This document shows positions 47,391-59,579 of a stretch of 64,000 nt of DNA, one piece after another (position 1 is the first letter of the stretch; every line of letters starts with the position of its first letter). The position numbers and the translations under genes are program-made. A model generated the notes under the pieces. That model was given only the letters and a program-made list of their open reading frames with translations, was not told the origin of the DNA and searched no databases. Location: positions 76,638,998-76,702,997 of the forward strand of contig NC_061122.1 of assembly GCF_002878395.1 (NCBI RefSeq), read 5' to 3'. This DNA is from Capsicum annuum. Its lineage: Eukaryota; Streptophyta; Magnoliopsida; Solanales; Solanaceae.

Positions 47391-49382
47391 TGTAACACCC
47401 TCCAAATTTCAAGAATTTTATTTTTGGCTCTCATCTTTGAAATGTCTAATATTGACTTAAATGTTTTTACAGCATGTGAATAGGGTGTCCTGCTGGAGTT
47501 TCAAAGTTATCGAAATAGAGTTTGGGATGATTTTGGACCATGGAGGCAGTAAGATTCAATGATCTCGACTTGTCACGGAGGCTATACTCCGTGATAGGGT
47601 CCATGACACAGAGGATAATCCCCGTGATAGGGTCTGTTCCATAGAAGTTAGCCTCCATAATATGGTCTGTGCCATGACCCAATGTAAAATCCATGCAGTT
47701 TTGTTTTAAGTATTTGAAATAAGGGGTATTTGGGCCTTTTCACCTACGTATGAACCTTAAGCATTATATAGTCTATTCCTTTAAGTTTTAAGATATTAAA
47801 AATCTGCAATTACACTATAAAATTTTAAACGCTAAGAGAGCATAAGGATTTCATCGTGGTTCAAAATTACTTTCCAATTCTTGTGTTTTTAAGGAATATA
47901 TATCTTTTCCTATAATTGTATTTTCTTAATGGCATGAAAATCTATTTATTATTCTTGGTTTTGATGTTGGGTATTGAACAATGGGTTGAGGGTTTTGGAT
48001 ATAAATTGTTTCAATGTTTTTCCATGGTTTCTGGTGACTTATTACGCATGCATTGTTGGTTTGTACAGTCATTGGGGTGCATGGAAAAGGTGAATGAATT
48101 TAGGGGTTCAATGGGTTCCCCAAATAATTGGTTTTTGTTTGGAAATTGGTAATAACCTCAACCTACTTACGCAATTGGTTTTTGAATATGAATTATCATT
48201 TGGTGTGGCTTTTTCTTTAAAACTAATGCAATGCATAAATGGAAAAATGGTTAAGTATTGTTTTGAAAACCTTATAGGGTATGAAGGAATTCTTACGTAA
48301 TGTTTATAATGTAGTCAGGCTCACGAAGGAATACTCAAAGGGTTGGAAATGACATTGCTTGCAAGTTGTAGTCTATATTACGATACCACGTAATGATGCA
48401 TAAATGGTTGAATCCTTAATGTAATGGTTGGGGGTATGTGTTAAATTTTTTTAATATGGTTTAGAAATTGTTTGTTTAGCAAAGTCCTAAAGGTGGATGT
48501 CTCGGGGGAACTGATACTGGAAAATCAAATTTGTCGACGTGAGGGTTGATCTTGATGAACGTATGAATAAGTCACACTTGATATATTTTGGGACGGCTAG
48601 TTGCCTAAAAGGCTCTAGTTTTTCCTTGGGTTTTTTGTTTGAGTGGCTAACACACACTGGACCCTTTCAGAAAGGAGAGATGAACCCATATAGCATGTGG
48701 GTGTTCATTCAGAAAGGTCAAGCTACATAGTCTAGGTTAAGGTTTTAAGGTTCATGCTAAGCCCTATCTTATTTCCTGACATTTGATATATATATATATA
48801 TTTAATATGATGTCGTACACTTGTTTTAATGGTTTCTATATTATGCTTCATACAATTGAATTATCGTATATCCCTAAGTTACATGCTTGTGCTCTAATTA
48901 CTAACCGTCTTTAGATGTTGTATCCTCATGATGCAGGAATTTTTCAGATATCCACTGCTCCTACACAATGACTAGGTTATCAGGGGACAACCGTGATTTA
49001 GATTTATGTGGTGAGCTTCAATCCTTCGGACGACCCCATTTCATGCTTTCGGTTTCCTTATGTATTGACTTTTTTTTTAAATTTTTTTTTTTTGCTATTG
49101 TCCGAGGCATGTCCTGACTATTATATCTTTGGTTTTGTTAGAGGCTTTGTTGGATATTACTGTGGGCATGGGTATTATGGTTGGTTACTGATTTTGGTTA
49201 TAGGTTAGTGGTTGTTGGCTATTGATCTACCATAGATTTTTGAGTTTCCTTTTCATATCTTGATTTATATTGGAATTCATCTACTTCTAGGTGTACTTGA
49301 TATGCTGGATTAGGCTATGGGGGTAGTCTTCGGTCCTTGGTGGACTTGAGATTCCCGTCATGGCCACACCCTATCAGTTTTT
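47391..49382 (+). repeat. 3' LTR of the truncated gypsy element
   Basis: Starts TGTAACACCCTCC right after a polypurine tract. It ends in CCCGTCATGGCCACACCCTATC near 49376 without the usual TG/CA end, so its last bases are missing. Contains a (TA)n run at 48787-48803. Frames at 47916-48152, 48094-48300 and 48539-48730 lie inside the LTR and have no family features. Confidence 0.75.
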
Positions 49383-52300
49383 GAAATCTCTTGTACCAAC
49401 ACAGGGGTAAGCCTAAGCTCAAAAGCCAATTTGTCACTCCCCAATTTCTTAGGTCATGATAACATCCACTATAACCCATCAGTATGTAAGCCAAATTATA
49501 GTCCAGAATAAGTAGTAGAAAACTTTCAAGATAAATGTAAGAAAATAATAGAGTAGTTGTGATAAAAAGATAAATGGTATAAGCTATCTTGCAATAGTAC
49601 AAGAGCTTCTAATACCATAAGAATACAAAGTGAAAAATAGAGTAAAAAAAGTACAAGCTATCTTGAATAAAACGTAGAGACTAGTCTAATCCATATAAGA
49701 TAGTGTAGTAAAACTCCAAACGTTAGTAGCTCACCCTAAAACTATGATCCATTGCTGCTCCGTTGATTGAAACTAAAACGGTGAGAACTTGTACTATGAT
49801 TTGCAGGCTGTATAAATAATTTGAGTACCAAACATGTGGTACTCAGTAGGCATCGAACGCTTGAGTTACAAGGTAATCCAAGCATAAAAAACACATAAAG
49901 CGAGAACATAATCTATAAAAAACCATCCAATCAGCTAAACATGATAAAGCTTATGGAATAATAAAGAAACTTATCTTGTACTAATAGCAACTAAAGTTTG
50001 AAGTACAATTCCATATATCACTAGTCAATATAAAAGGAAGAGTGAAGAAAAGTCATATAATAGTATACAAGGCCATGAACACATACATGACATGAATAGA
50101 CAAGTAGAGAAGGATATACAATGACATTATTTACATATAGTTATACATACATATATATATACATACATAAATATATGTGTATATATGTAGGACTACTCAA
50201 GGTTATGACTAAAGTAACCAACCTAATATCTCTAGGTATCCTGACCTAGCAGGAGAACTAATGTTTGCATAAACAAGATCCCTAAACATAATGTCTAACC
50301 ATGAGGTAGCTACCAATAATGTAATTTACCAAAGAAAGGAGAAGAGATCAGAATCATACCAACAACCTGGGGTGCCAGTCCACAATAAACCCTCTCACGA
50401 ACTAACCTTAGTAACAATAATGGAGTAGCCAACTAGTCTAAAAAAACAATAACTAATCATTCCTTCATAATCCATATTATAATAGATGATCCAAGTGCCA
50501 TCATATACCAACATTATTCCCCACCTCCATCTCTAGAGCTCACAAAGACAAGGCGTACGATAACCTCCCTTCTATTTTATGACGTCGTACGGACAAAGAG
50601 ACCCCTAGGGAATTCGAGAATATCCATATAGACTTACTTTGTCCCCATACAACATTTCAAATAATAACCATCACCAATATATTCCATCCAATACCAAAGA
50701 ATTGTATATATAACAAGTGCACAAACTCAAACTATGACAAAAAGAGTGTAAGTTTGTAAATCCACTTCTCGAGATCAACTCTATGACTAATAAAAATAAT
50801 AATGTTGAAAAGGTTATAATTTCCCTCTCAATCAACGTAAATAGTAGTTGTTAAAGAGTGGATAAATCACAGACAACAATCAATCTTGGTCTAGTTTCTA
50901 GAACATTCTTTTTGTTCCAAAAGTTCATAACCCATTAAATAAGGTGGTACGATTCACATTATAAAAGAATTCGATTTAAAAGTGAAATACGATATTTAAT
51001 ATCATTTTAGAAAATAGTAGTGAAATCATGGTTTTAGTCAGAATCGTGCCACTAAGTGAGCATGGACACACATAAATGTATTCATTCCATTACCCGTATT
51101 TGAAAAGTAAAATTGTAAGTGCCTACACATCTATAGAATGAAGCATTGTCTTTAGCAAAGATAGAATACTTACCTAGAGTCCAACTAGTATTGTAACCAC
51201 TGCCTTAAGCCTAATGGTGTAGAGCTAGCATAATGGTAATACTATAAACCAAAAACTGCGATCCAATCATCAAAGTCAAATAGTAAACCTAATAGTAAAG
51301 TATCTTTAATATCAAACTTTGATTAACATGCTTATAACATAGGGTGATAAGATTCTATAACTAAATCAAGTTTTTCATCCTTAGGGTTGGTTCATCCTTT
51401 TATCCTAAAACTCCTAAATTAGGCTAAGTCATGATATTCTAGTCAAAACCACATCATATAGTACCATCTTGGCATGAAATCTACACATACTCTATATGGT
51501 CAAAAAGAGCAGACTGACCTTATCTTGATGACAAACTACAATCCTTGAACCATCCATATAACACTTGTATTTTCTCCACATTATCGAATGTTGCCATGAT
51601 ATAATAATAATATCTATGTTAATAGGATTAAAATAAAACCTATACTTCTATAAAGAAGGCTCAGTCAAAATATCGATCAAGAATGAACCTATGGGGCCCC
51701 CTAATGGTATACAAAATTTAACTATTCATGACATTCCTTAAAGGACAAGAAATGGATGCTCAAAAGTTGAGTGCAAATATAGTACAAATCAATGACCAAA
51801 TAATCCGCTATCACTTCAGGATTTTAAGACCTATTTCTAAGAATTTAAAACGAAAAAGGATGGAATTTGATGTGAAAAATAATGCAAATTGACCAAGTAG
51901 CTTAGGGTTAAATTACCTTAGCTTCAATGGATGATTCCCCACACTTTCCATGCTCCAATCTCTTAAAATATGAGGGTAAATAGTTGTGAAATAAATTGTA
52001 TTTTTTGGTGATAAGGGTAGATTTAATACACCAGGTGCCGCTAATGTGGTCACTTAGTCACTTAAGTGACCACCGCTTAAGAAGCAGAAGTCCATGAAAG
52101 TGGTTAGGCATGGGGAAGCAGAGATTGCAAAAGATGTCTCATCGCCACTAAAGTAATATTCGCTGAAGCAGTCCTTTACCGCTAAACCAAACCTTAACCA
52201 TATGACATAAGCCACTAAAATATCTAGGGTTGCTAAGGAAACGATTGCTTAAGAAACTCTATGACCGCTAACGTGGTCAAACAAAATATCGTACACCAGA

Positions 52301-52803
52301 TATTGGCCTAAACCCAAGTGGAATCAAGTTGGGTTCTTGAGATTCATTCAGAACATCGTTCATAAAAATAAAGTATGATACCATACCATATTTGACATTT
52401 TGGACACAGTTGAACCATAAAAACTTTTATCCAAGATTTTCTACACTAAATATGGAGAACACACCTATAATTGCATATTTCATAGAATCCACGTAGTAGC
52501 CCAAAATGACATTGGAAGCCTTTTGACCTAAAACAAGGGTTCCCCTATCCTAAAATCCCTATTTTGGAGCTGATGGTGCTTTCAAAATTCTAATTCAAGG
52601 TTATTTACAAGGAACTTTGGTCTAAGACCAATTCCTTAATATGGAAAGATACAAAATAGGGAATTGTGCATATACCCAATTGAACTACCTAATAACAAAA
52701 CTGGAAGTTCCTATAAGCCATAAATGACATATAACCAATTTGGGAAGGCTCAAAATACTAGAAAGTCGAAGAAATCTAGCAACTCACCTCAAGGGTCATT
52801 ACA
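49383..52803 (-). mobile_element. Minus-strand gypsy LTR with primer-site leader
   Basis: The LTR spans 49432-52803 (3372 bp). On its own strand it starts TGTAATGACCC and ends GGGGAGTGACA. Beyond its end, on the minus strand, comes AATTGGCTTTTGAGC, a decayed initiator-Met primer site, and about 35 bp of leader, after which the element is cut off. It is thus the 5' LTR of an element whose coding part is gone. The TA-rich run at 50140-50190 is simple sequence. No gene is seen. Confidence 0.72.
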
Positions 52804-54359
52804 GTGTTACACCTTGGTAGTCATACCATCTTTTTATGACCTAACTCATGTATTGTACATGCACCTATCCAACTCTTATCTTTTATAGGTGAACCCTCAC
52901 TACCACATAATTAAATTAAGTGACAAAGTTAAATGGTATGATATTTTAAAGAAGTAATCCTTTAGTCAAAATAAAACTCTAATTTCCAAATACATTTTTT
53001 ACCTAAATATAATAAGAATTAAATTTACATTAATTGTTCACAACCTAATCTAAACCTATACAAGTGCACTAAAAATGAAATGATGACTCGGGACATAACA
53101 TCTATTTTTAGTAGGATAATAGGACCTGCGGTAGAATAATCATTGTTTTACCTATTGAAAGTTCAACTGGCCTTGCACATGGCTATATCTCTAAATAGAG
53201 ACATAGTAACTGCAGTACTAATAAAATCACACATACTAGTAGTTAATATCAACCAACCATGGATACAAAATAAAACAACATATAGAAAATAAAATAGATC
53301 TTGAAATGGATACATGCTTAGTAATTGAACCTACTTAATTTTCTCCAATTTCAAACTGACAATCTTTTCTCTTTATTATTGTATTATTAATTTACGCCCA
53401 ATGTTGGACAAACTAATTCAAGTCCTTAAATAAACTTATTCCACATTTCTTATGCACCCACCTTATTATAACTGCTTTACACTTCTCATTATCTCTCATT
53501 GATCATCTTTAGAGACAACCTTCCCTCCCTATTATACTACTATTAACCATAGGTATTGCAATAACAGAGATAATTAATAGCATCAACAATAGCAAGAAGG
53601 GATACTACAATATACATCAAATACACAACTATATACATATGCGAATAACATTTATACATAATCCAATTTGTACCGTATATTCATACTTAGCAACAATGCA
53701 GAATCACAGCTATCAAAAGAACCAGGCCACTCAAGAAACCATAGTATCTCAACTAATTTTACCATAAAATATAAATAAATCATGCATGGAAAATGTATAT
53801 ATCTTTTCAATATCATATTGAAATTATCTTAATACCTTCTAAACATAATCTCAAAATCATATAAATATTGTTCTCATCAAATAACTAGCCCACATAAGTA
53901 ATCACGGCGTATAACTTAACCAGATCTACTCAAGGACCGGTAATATCTTATCAAACAACTTATCTATAGATTGGTCCACTTGAGGACCCATAACAACTTA
54001 TCAAATGATCAATCCACTCAAGGAACCACCAATGATATCACAACATCACCTCAACATCATATATCAAGCTCTTCATCATAAAGATATGTATAATCTAAAT
54101 TGCATGCTATATGCTAGTGATAACCAACCATCATATGTATTACTAAAAGCTAATTCAACACTTACACAAATGATCATTATAAAAAAAAACCAATCAAAAA
54201 TATACCCAAAGACCAATAATAAAGTATCCATTTTAGGAGAGAAAATTAAACGAAAGATAAATGTCTACACTCAAATTTAACATCCTATGTAATTTATCAA
54301 TGTAACCCTCTTTTATTCCTATCAAAATTACTAAATTTAGTTACAAACTAGTAGCTTTT
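52804..54359. other. Unclassified AT-rich spacer with a degenerate tandem repeat
   Basis: No coding motif. At about 53920-54030 the words CTACTCAAGGACC, CCACTTGAGGACC and CCACTCAAGGAACC recur at about 40-50-bp spacing with AACTTATCAAA between them, a decayed tandem repeat. The 91-codon frame at 54005-54280 overlaps it and is low in complexity. Confidence 0.5.
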
Positions 54360-57132
54360 TGTAATATTTCATACTTATACCTAGCTTAAAATCATCTTAG
54401 AAATGTTAAAGACTTGATTCGAAGATCAATACACCTTTATATATGTGGTGTTTTCAAGATTGTCACTTGTTATCATGTGGTAAATTGAATAATATTTCCA
54501 TTGATACCACATTTACCCAAATCAAACACTCGAACAAAGAGTTAGAGCTATTTTAGTAAGACAGCATGCCACCAGAGCCACCAACGTGTCGCGAAGCCAT
54601 CCAAAATGGTAATTGTCAAAATCTAGTGAGCCTCCGTAATTATGGTGCATTACACCGATGTTTAAATTCAAAGTTATCAAATTCTAGTGACATATTACGA
54701 TAGTGCCGCATCGCGCCAGGGGTCCAGGTCAAAAAAGTTTCATCGTATTAAAATACGCGTCCAAGGGTTAAAGGGTCTATTTCTCACCCCCTATATATAC
54801 GAAATAACACGTGATTCAGCCATAATTCTACTAAAATATATTGTTTCTCTGAAGTTTCTCTCAAGAACAAGCTAGAGTTTTTAATTGGGAATTCAAATCC
54901 AAGACTCAAATTCAAGAACCTCTCCGTAAGTCTTCGTAGAATCAAGAACTAGGATATGTACAGTGTTCATTCATGGATTCCTTTCATCCATGAAGCCCAA
55001 GAATCAAGTTTAAAATGTTGTATTATGAATATTTTATTGTTGGTTGATTATGTTCATGTGATTATGGTTGTATGATTCCCAAGATAGAATCTTTATGTGT
55101 TGTTCATGAAGCTATGCTAGTATGTGGTCTAAAACATGTGATATTGACCTAAACTATGGAGTTTTGTTGAATTAATTTGATGGTCATGACTACGCCCTAA
55201 GTCATGCATCCTAGGTGTTTGATAAAATTTCTAAAAGAATAGAAATTATGCATTATAGTTTAATTGTCACCCAAGTGATAGATCTATGCTTTACCCTATG
55301 ACCAAGAATGACTTCCATGATATTGTGTGCATTGTGAATGGTTGAGAGAGTGTCCATGAGTTTGGTTGATGAAAGTATGACATGTTAATATGCATTTCCA
55401 TTACAGTAAAAGTCTATGATAACAATGTGCTTCATAAAACCCCTAAATGGATGTATTCTAAATTGGTGATATTGGTCATGCGTTTAAGAAGTGTCATATC
55501 CTGTCAGTTTCATACTATCGAGTCCTGGGGGTTCTTGTACCCGATAATTTAGTAGTGTGCCTTGATCCAGTGTCATATATTCATAATACTCTCAGTCAAG
55601 CCATGATCATAGAATTCAATTAGTCACATGACTCAAGAAAACTCTGTAAACTCAGTATCAGTTAAGTTTTACTCAATAATCTCAGTAATCTCAGTCAGTT
55701 ATCAAATTTTAGTAGTATTTTATCTGTCAATGAAATTTAGTGAAATAAGGTCAAATCAATTAAACAATACAATCAATAATAGTTCAGTTTAGTTTAGCTT
55801 AGTTCAGTGTCTCTTCAGTTCATAGTAGGATTCAGCACCGAGTAGGATACATACTATCAGTCAGTTGATGGTGTGATCCTTAGAATTAATACTTTCATTC
55901 CAAAACTATGTAGCTAGTGTAGGTTGAGATGTACCCTATGATTCTAGGGATTATACACCTCATTTGAGTTTTCCTACTATAAGGGGTTGATGAAAGATCT
56001 CCCTTTCAGAGAGGGTTTACTCACAGCTTGTCTTTACCCATAGTGTGGTACTAACATCCTTCCCGCTGGATTAAAGGTTGGACCCCAATAGTTCAGTTTT
56101 GGGGCATGTCAGTTAGATGATTACATCCCACAATCTCAGTTATAGATCTAATTTCAGTAATAGTACTCAGTTTAATTCTACAGAAATCTAAGACTATCAG
56201 ATATAGTCAAATTAGTATAGTGCGGAACCTAGCTAATTCCATAAGTATCAGGACTGTCGCATATAGTCACTCATGTTATAAGTATTCAGACTCAATAATA
56301 ATGTTATCACCAAATCATTTAATAGTATATTAATTATATGAAACTCATGTTATCAGTTTTTAGTTTTAGGACTGTCATATACAGTCAATCAGACTAGTTC
56401 TTTATAATCAGAACTTTCAGAAACAATCATTCCTTTATTAGTAATATTACATTAGTTCCTCAGTATTAAGTAGATTTAGTCATTTAGTATCCCAGTATTA
56501 GTACTCAGATATCAGTAAATCCACATTATCAGAATTGATGAGTCAGTGTTATCACGATCTCAATTACAGTTATATATTCATGCATGTATTCACACATTCA
56601 TGTTATATAGTAAGTCATTATTTTTTATGCATATGAACCCTTGTATTTATCCTACCCCACTTGCATATCAGTATATTTAACGTACTAATATATTTATGCT
56701 ATCGTGTTTTATACAATAGGTTTAGAAGCATAAGCTCCCTAGCATCCATAGTAGATCAGATATTCAGAAGCTAGATCCGACATTCGAGGATAGCATGATT
56801 ATCTTCTTAATTTATTATTTTAGTAGTTTAGAGTTAGTTGGGGACATGTCCTATCAACTCTATAGTTTTTAGATAGTTTAGAGGCTTTCAGACTATAGCA
56901 TGTGTTCAGACGGTTTATTTTAGTTTTTGATATTTTTATGCCTTATTACAGCCATTATATTATATCTAGTACTAGTTCAGTTTGGAACCTTATGGCCTTA
57001 CAACTTATATTTTGCATTCTTATAATGTATTATTCAGTTCTCAGTTATAGATATTAGTCATGGGTTAGCTGTTGGTCCTTTGGGGTGACGAGCACTGTGT
57101 AGCATTCCTTGTACCAAATTCGGGGTGTTACA
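54360..57132 (+). repeat. 5' LTR of a pol-less gypsy element
   Basis: Starts TGTAATATTTCATAC and ends GGGGTGTTACA; 2773 bp. A well-kept primer site (CTGGTATCAGAGCC) follows at 57136. The family is related to the tandem-array LTRs, sharing the words around the LTR ends and the 17-bp dyad, but it is clearly a different subfamily. Confidence 0.88.
56192..56387. promoter_or_regulatory. Three 17-bp dyads in the LTR of the pol-less element
   Basis: GACTATCAGATATAGTC (56192-56208), GACTGTCGCATATAGTC (56252-56268) and GACTGTCATATACAGTC (56371-56387). The first has changed both arms in a matching way (GACTAT and ATAGTC), so the pairing is kept although the sequence changed. Confidence 0.65.
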
Positions 57133-57153
57133 AGCCTGGTATCAGAGCCTAAG
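57133..57153 (+). promoter_or_regulatory. Primer binding site, initiator Met tRNA
   Basis: CTGGTATCAGAGCC contains an exact TGGTATCAGAGC, the best-preserved primer site in the window. Confidence 0.88.
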
Positions 57154-59579
57154 GTTCAACAGTGTCCTAGGAAGTCTAAAAACCCGCATCTAGTAGAGTC
57201 TTGTACATGGGTGTGTTGTACACCATACTTATGTGTAGGAGGCTATGAGATGTTTTAGGAATAGTTTCCCTTCTTTCAGTATTCATGTCATGCCAGTGAA
57301 CATAAGCTCAAAATTTTCTCTTAGTCTAATCCATTCTCTCTTTCATTTAAAAAACATGCCTCCTAAATGGACTAACGAAAGAAGAATGGGAAATCAGTCA
57401 GTACCTCAACCCGACAGGTATGCAGTAACTGTCTGGTTATGATATCTAAGAAATCCAGGCCTTCAGGTTCTAGTAGTAATACCAGTATATGTAGGAAATC
57501 AATAAGGGAAGGTGATTCTCGATCTTCTCGTATCGCAATGTGAAGTCTTGTACTTTAACCCTCCCGATATTTATGCATACTTCTTGACACAATTGCATGC
57601 ACCCAGATTATATTCTTATGCTTTCTATAAAAATAGTGTGTGATTTAAGTTCCTAGTATGAGGAGTTTTGGCTCACTATGTGTTATAAATAAAGTTACAT
57701 AAGTACAAAAGTATTAGACTCGGTCATGTAGCTCATGACTCCTGCACTCATGTCATTATTTATAGTAAGCTTAGCCCACACGATTCCTAGCTTCACTCTT
57801 AGGGTTCAGTTAAAATTAGATTATGTCATGTATACTCTCAGTTTGATACCTCAGTAAATCCATAGAGTTAGTGTTCCATTCCCCAAGCCTCAGTTACAAC
57901 GTCATTCAGTAGTTAGTATCCAGAAAAGGACTAAGATATTCCTATAGAACTGTGGCTTTCAGATATCACTTATTTAGCCATTAGAATTTACTGCTCCCGT
58001 ACTAGTCTAAACCTTAGTTATAGAAAACCAACATTTAGTCCCAGTTATAGTGTTAGTTACGGTTACGCTCTTAATTACCGTCTTAGCTACAATCTCTGTA
58101 CCCGTCCTAGTTTAGCTAGATCAGACACTCAGTTCACTTTTAGGATTAGTTGACCATAGCATATAGCTATAAGTTACTCAGTTATCAGTATTTCAGTACC
58201 TCAGTTATGGAATATTTTAGAATCATGTCATACGCTTGGTCTCACAATTTTAAGAAATATAGTTTTCATAAATCCATGCCTAATCACCTAATGTCACTTA
58301 GTCAGTCCTTACCTCCTATGCATAATACTCTACAACCTCAAGCTAGTCATTCGGATTAAGTACAGGTCAATCTTATATGCGAACGTTCATCTATAAGTTA
58401 TTCAGTTAATCAGATCAGTAAGTATGTTTAAGCATTAGTGCTCAACACCATGTGAACCTTTTCAACAGTTTGAGTTGCGATGCATAAGGTTTGGTAACTT
58501 TATCTTAGATGTTTTTTCATAGGCCTTGCCTCCTAATACAATAATCCTAGCCATGTAGCGATCTCCCATTCAGATGTCCTACTCAGACCAGGCGATGATT
58601 CACTTTCTCTCTACAGTCATTAGAACTCTATTAAAAGAGTGTCATAGAAATGCTCTAGTCGAGTATAAGTTTTTAGCATGTGTTAGTCTGCAAAGTGAAT
58701 ACTTTAGTTTAGTAGTTAGACGGATATGTTCAGATGTCATGGTTTTTATCTTTCCACCTAATCTCATGAATGTGATAATTCTAAGATGGACCAACTGGTA
58801 GTTGCATGTTCAACTTGTATCATGTATCATGCCTTAGTTTCATATCGCAGATATTTATTCACATTTCTGTTCATTGGTGGCTTGTGCATCATCTTAATTT
58901 TTCTCAGTATCGTAGTCAAGTTAGTACTATTCTAGGCACATAGTGTCCCAAGGGGGAGATTCTCTATATCCCTTGAGCTATCATGTCCAGACCTTCTATC
59001 TTCTTTTCACGTAACGAATCCAGTTTGGAGTAGTGGGTACCCATAGGTTTACCCTCTAGCTCGAATCTCGATCGTATGCCGTGTACTAGAGGTACTCAGT
59101 TTAGGTCACAATATTGAGCTCATGTATCACATTCCAGACCCAGTTACATTCTCATGTTTCCACTCATTCATATTTAGTAACTAAGCTCAAACTTTGCCCA
59201 AGGTAATAGCTTTTCTCAAGCTTATCGAGTTTCATGTTCAGATTTCAGTTACAAAGGCAGTATTCATTTCCATGCTTAGTTTTTATTTCAAACATGGTAT
59301 CATTACCCTTACATGTTCAGTCACATGTTCATAAGTTAGTTAAGTCATGTATTTATGCATAAAAAATATGTGATCAGCTTATCAGTACTCTAGACATGCA
59401 TTTATGTACCAGCTCAATCATAAAATCATGCATTAGATATGTATGCTCAGTAGGAATATCAGTAATGTCAATCAGGTAGCCACATTTCAGTTATTCATGT
59501 TTCGTATTTACTATAGCTTATCATTTCTCCCATCTAAATCAGTCTCACTCGAGGATGAATGTTCCTAAGGGGGAGATAT
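57133..59579 (+). mobile_element. Internal region of the pol-less gypsy element
   Basis: 2447 bp between primer site and polypurine tract (CTAAGGGGGAGATAT, 59565-59579). It opens with a gag start at 57356 (MPPKWTNERRMGNQS, then PQPD) and loses gag identity within about 25 codons, ending at a stop at 57440-57442. From about 57440 to 59190 I recognise no gag, protease, RT or integrase. From about 59195 (GCCCAAGGTAATAGC) it matches the standard 3' tail. At 58951 a second AAGGGGGAGATTCT block looks like a polypurine tract but no LTR follows. Confidence 0.78.

Larger units (their letters stand above)
44950..49382 (+). mobile_element. 5'-truncated gypsy element: pol end plus 3' LTR
   Basis: Begins abruptly in the RT C-terminal part and runs through RNase H, integrase, chromodomain-like end, polypurine tract (TTAAAGGTGGGATAA, before 47391) and LTR. 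No gag, protease or 5' LTR is present. It joins the Athila LTR at about 44950 and an opposite-facing gypsy leader at about 49383. Confidence 0.8.

Noticed and set aside
47916..48300. Two overlapping plus frames
   Set aside because: Inside the LTR of the truncated gypsy element; no conserved motif.
50140..50190. TA/CATA-rich run as a possible promoter
   Set aside because: Simple-sequence DNA within an LTR, with no gene next to it.
54005..54280. 91-codon plus frame
   Set aside because: Overlaps a degenerate tandem repeat, is rich in Ile, Asn and Lys, and shows no family motif.
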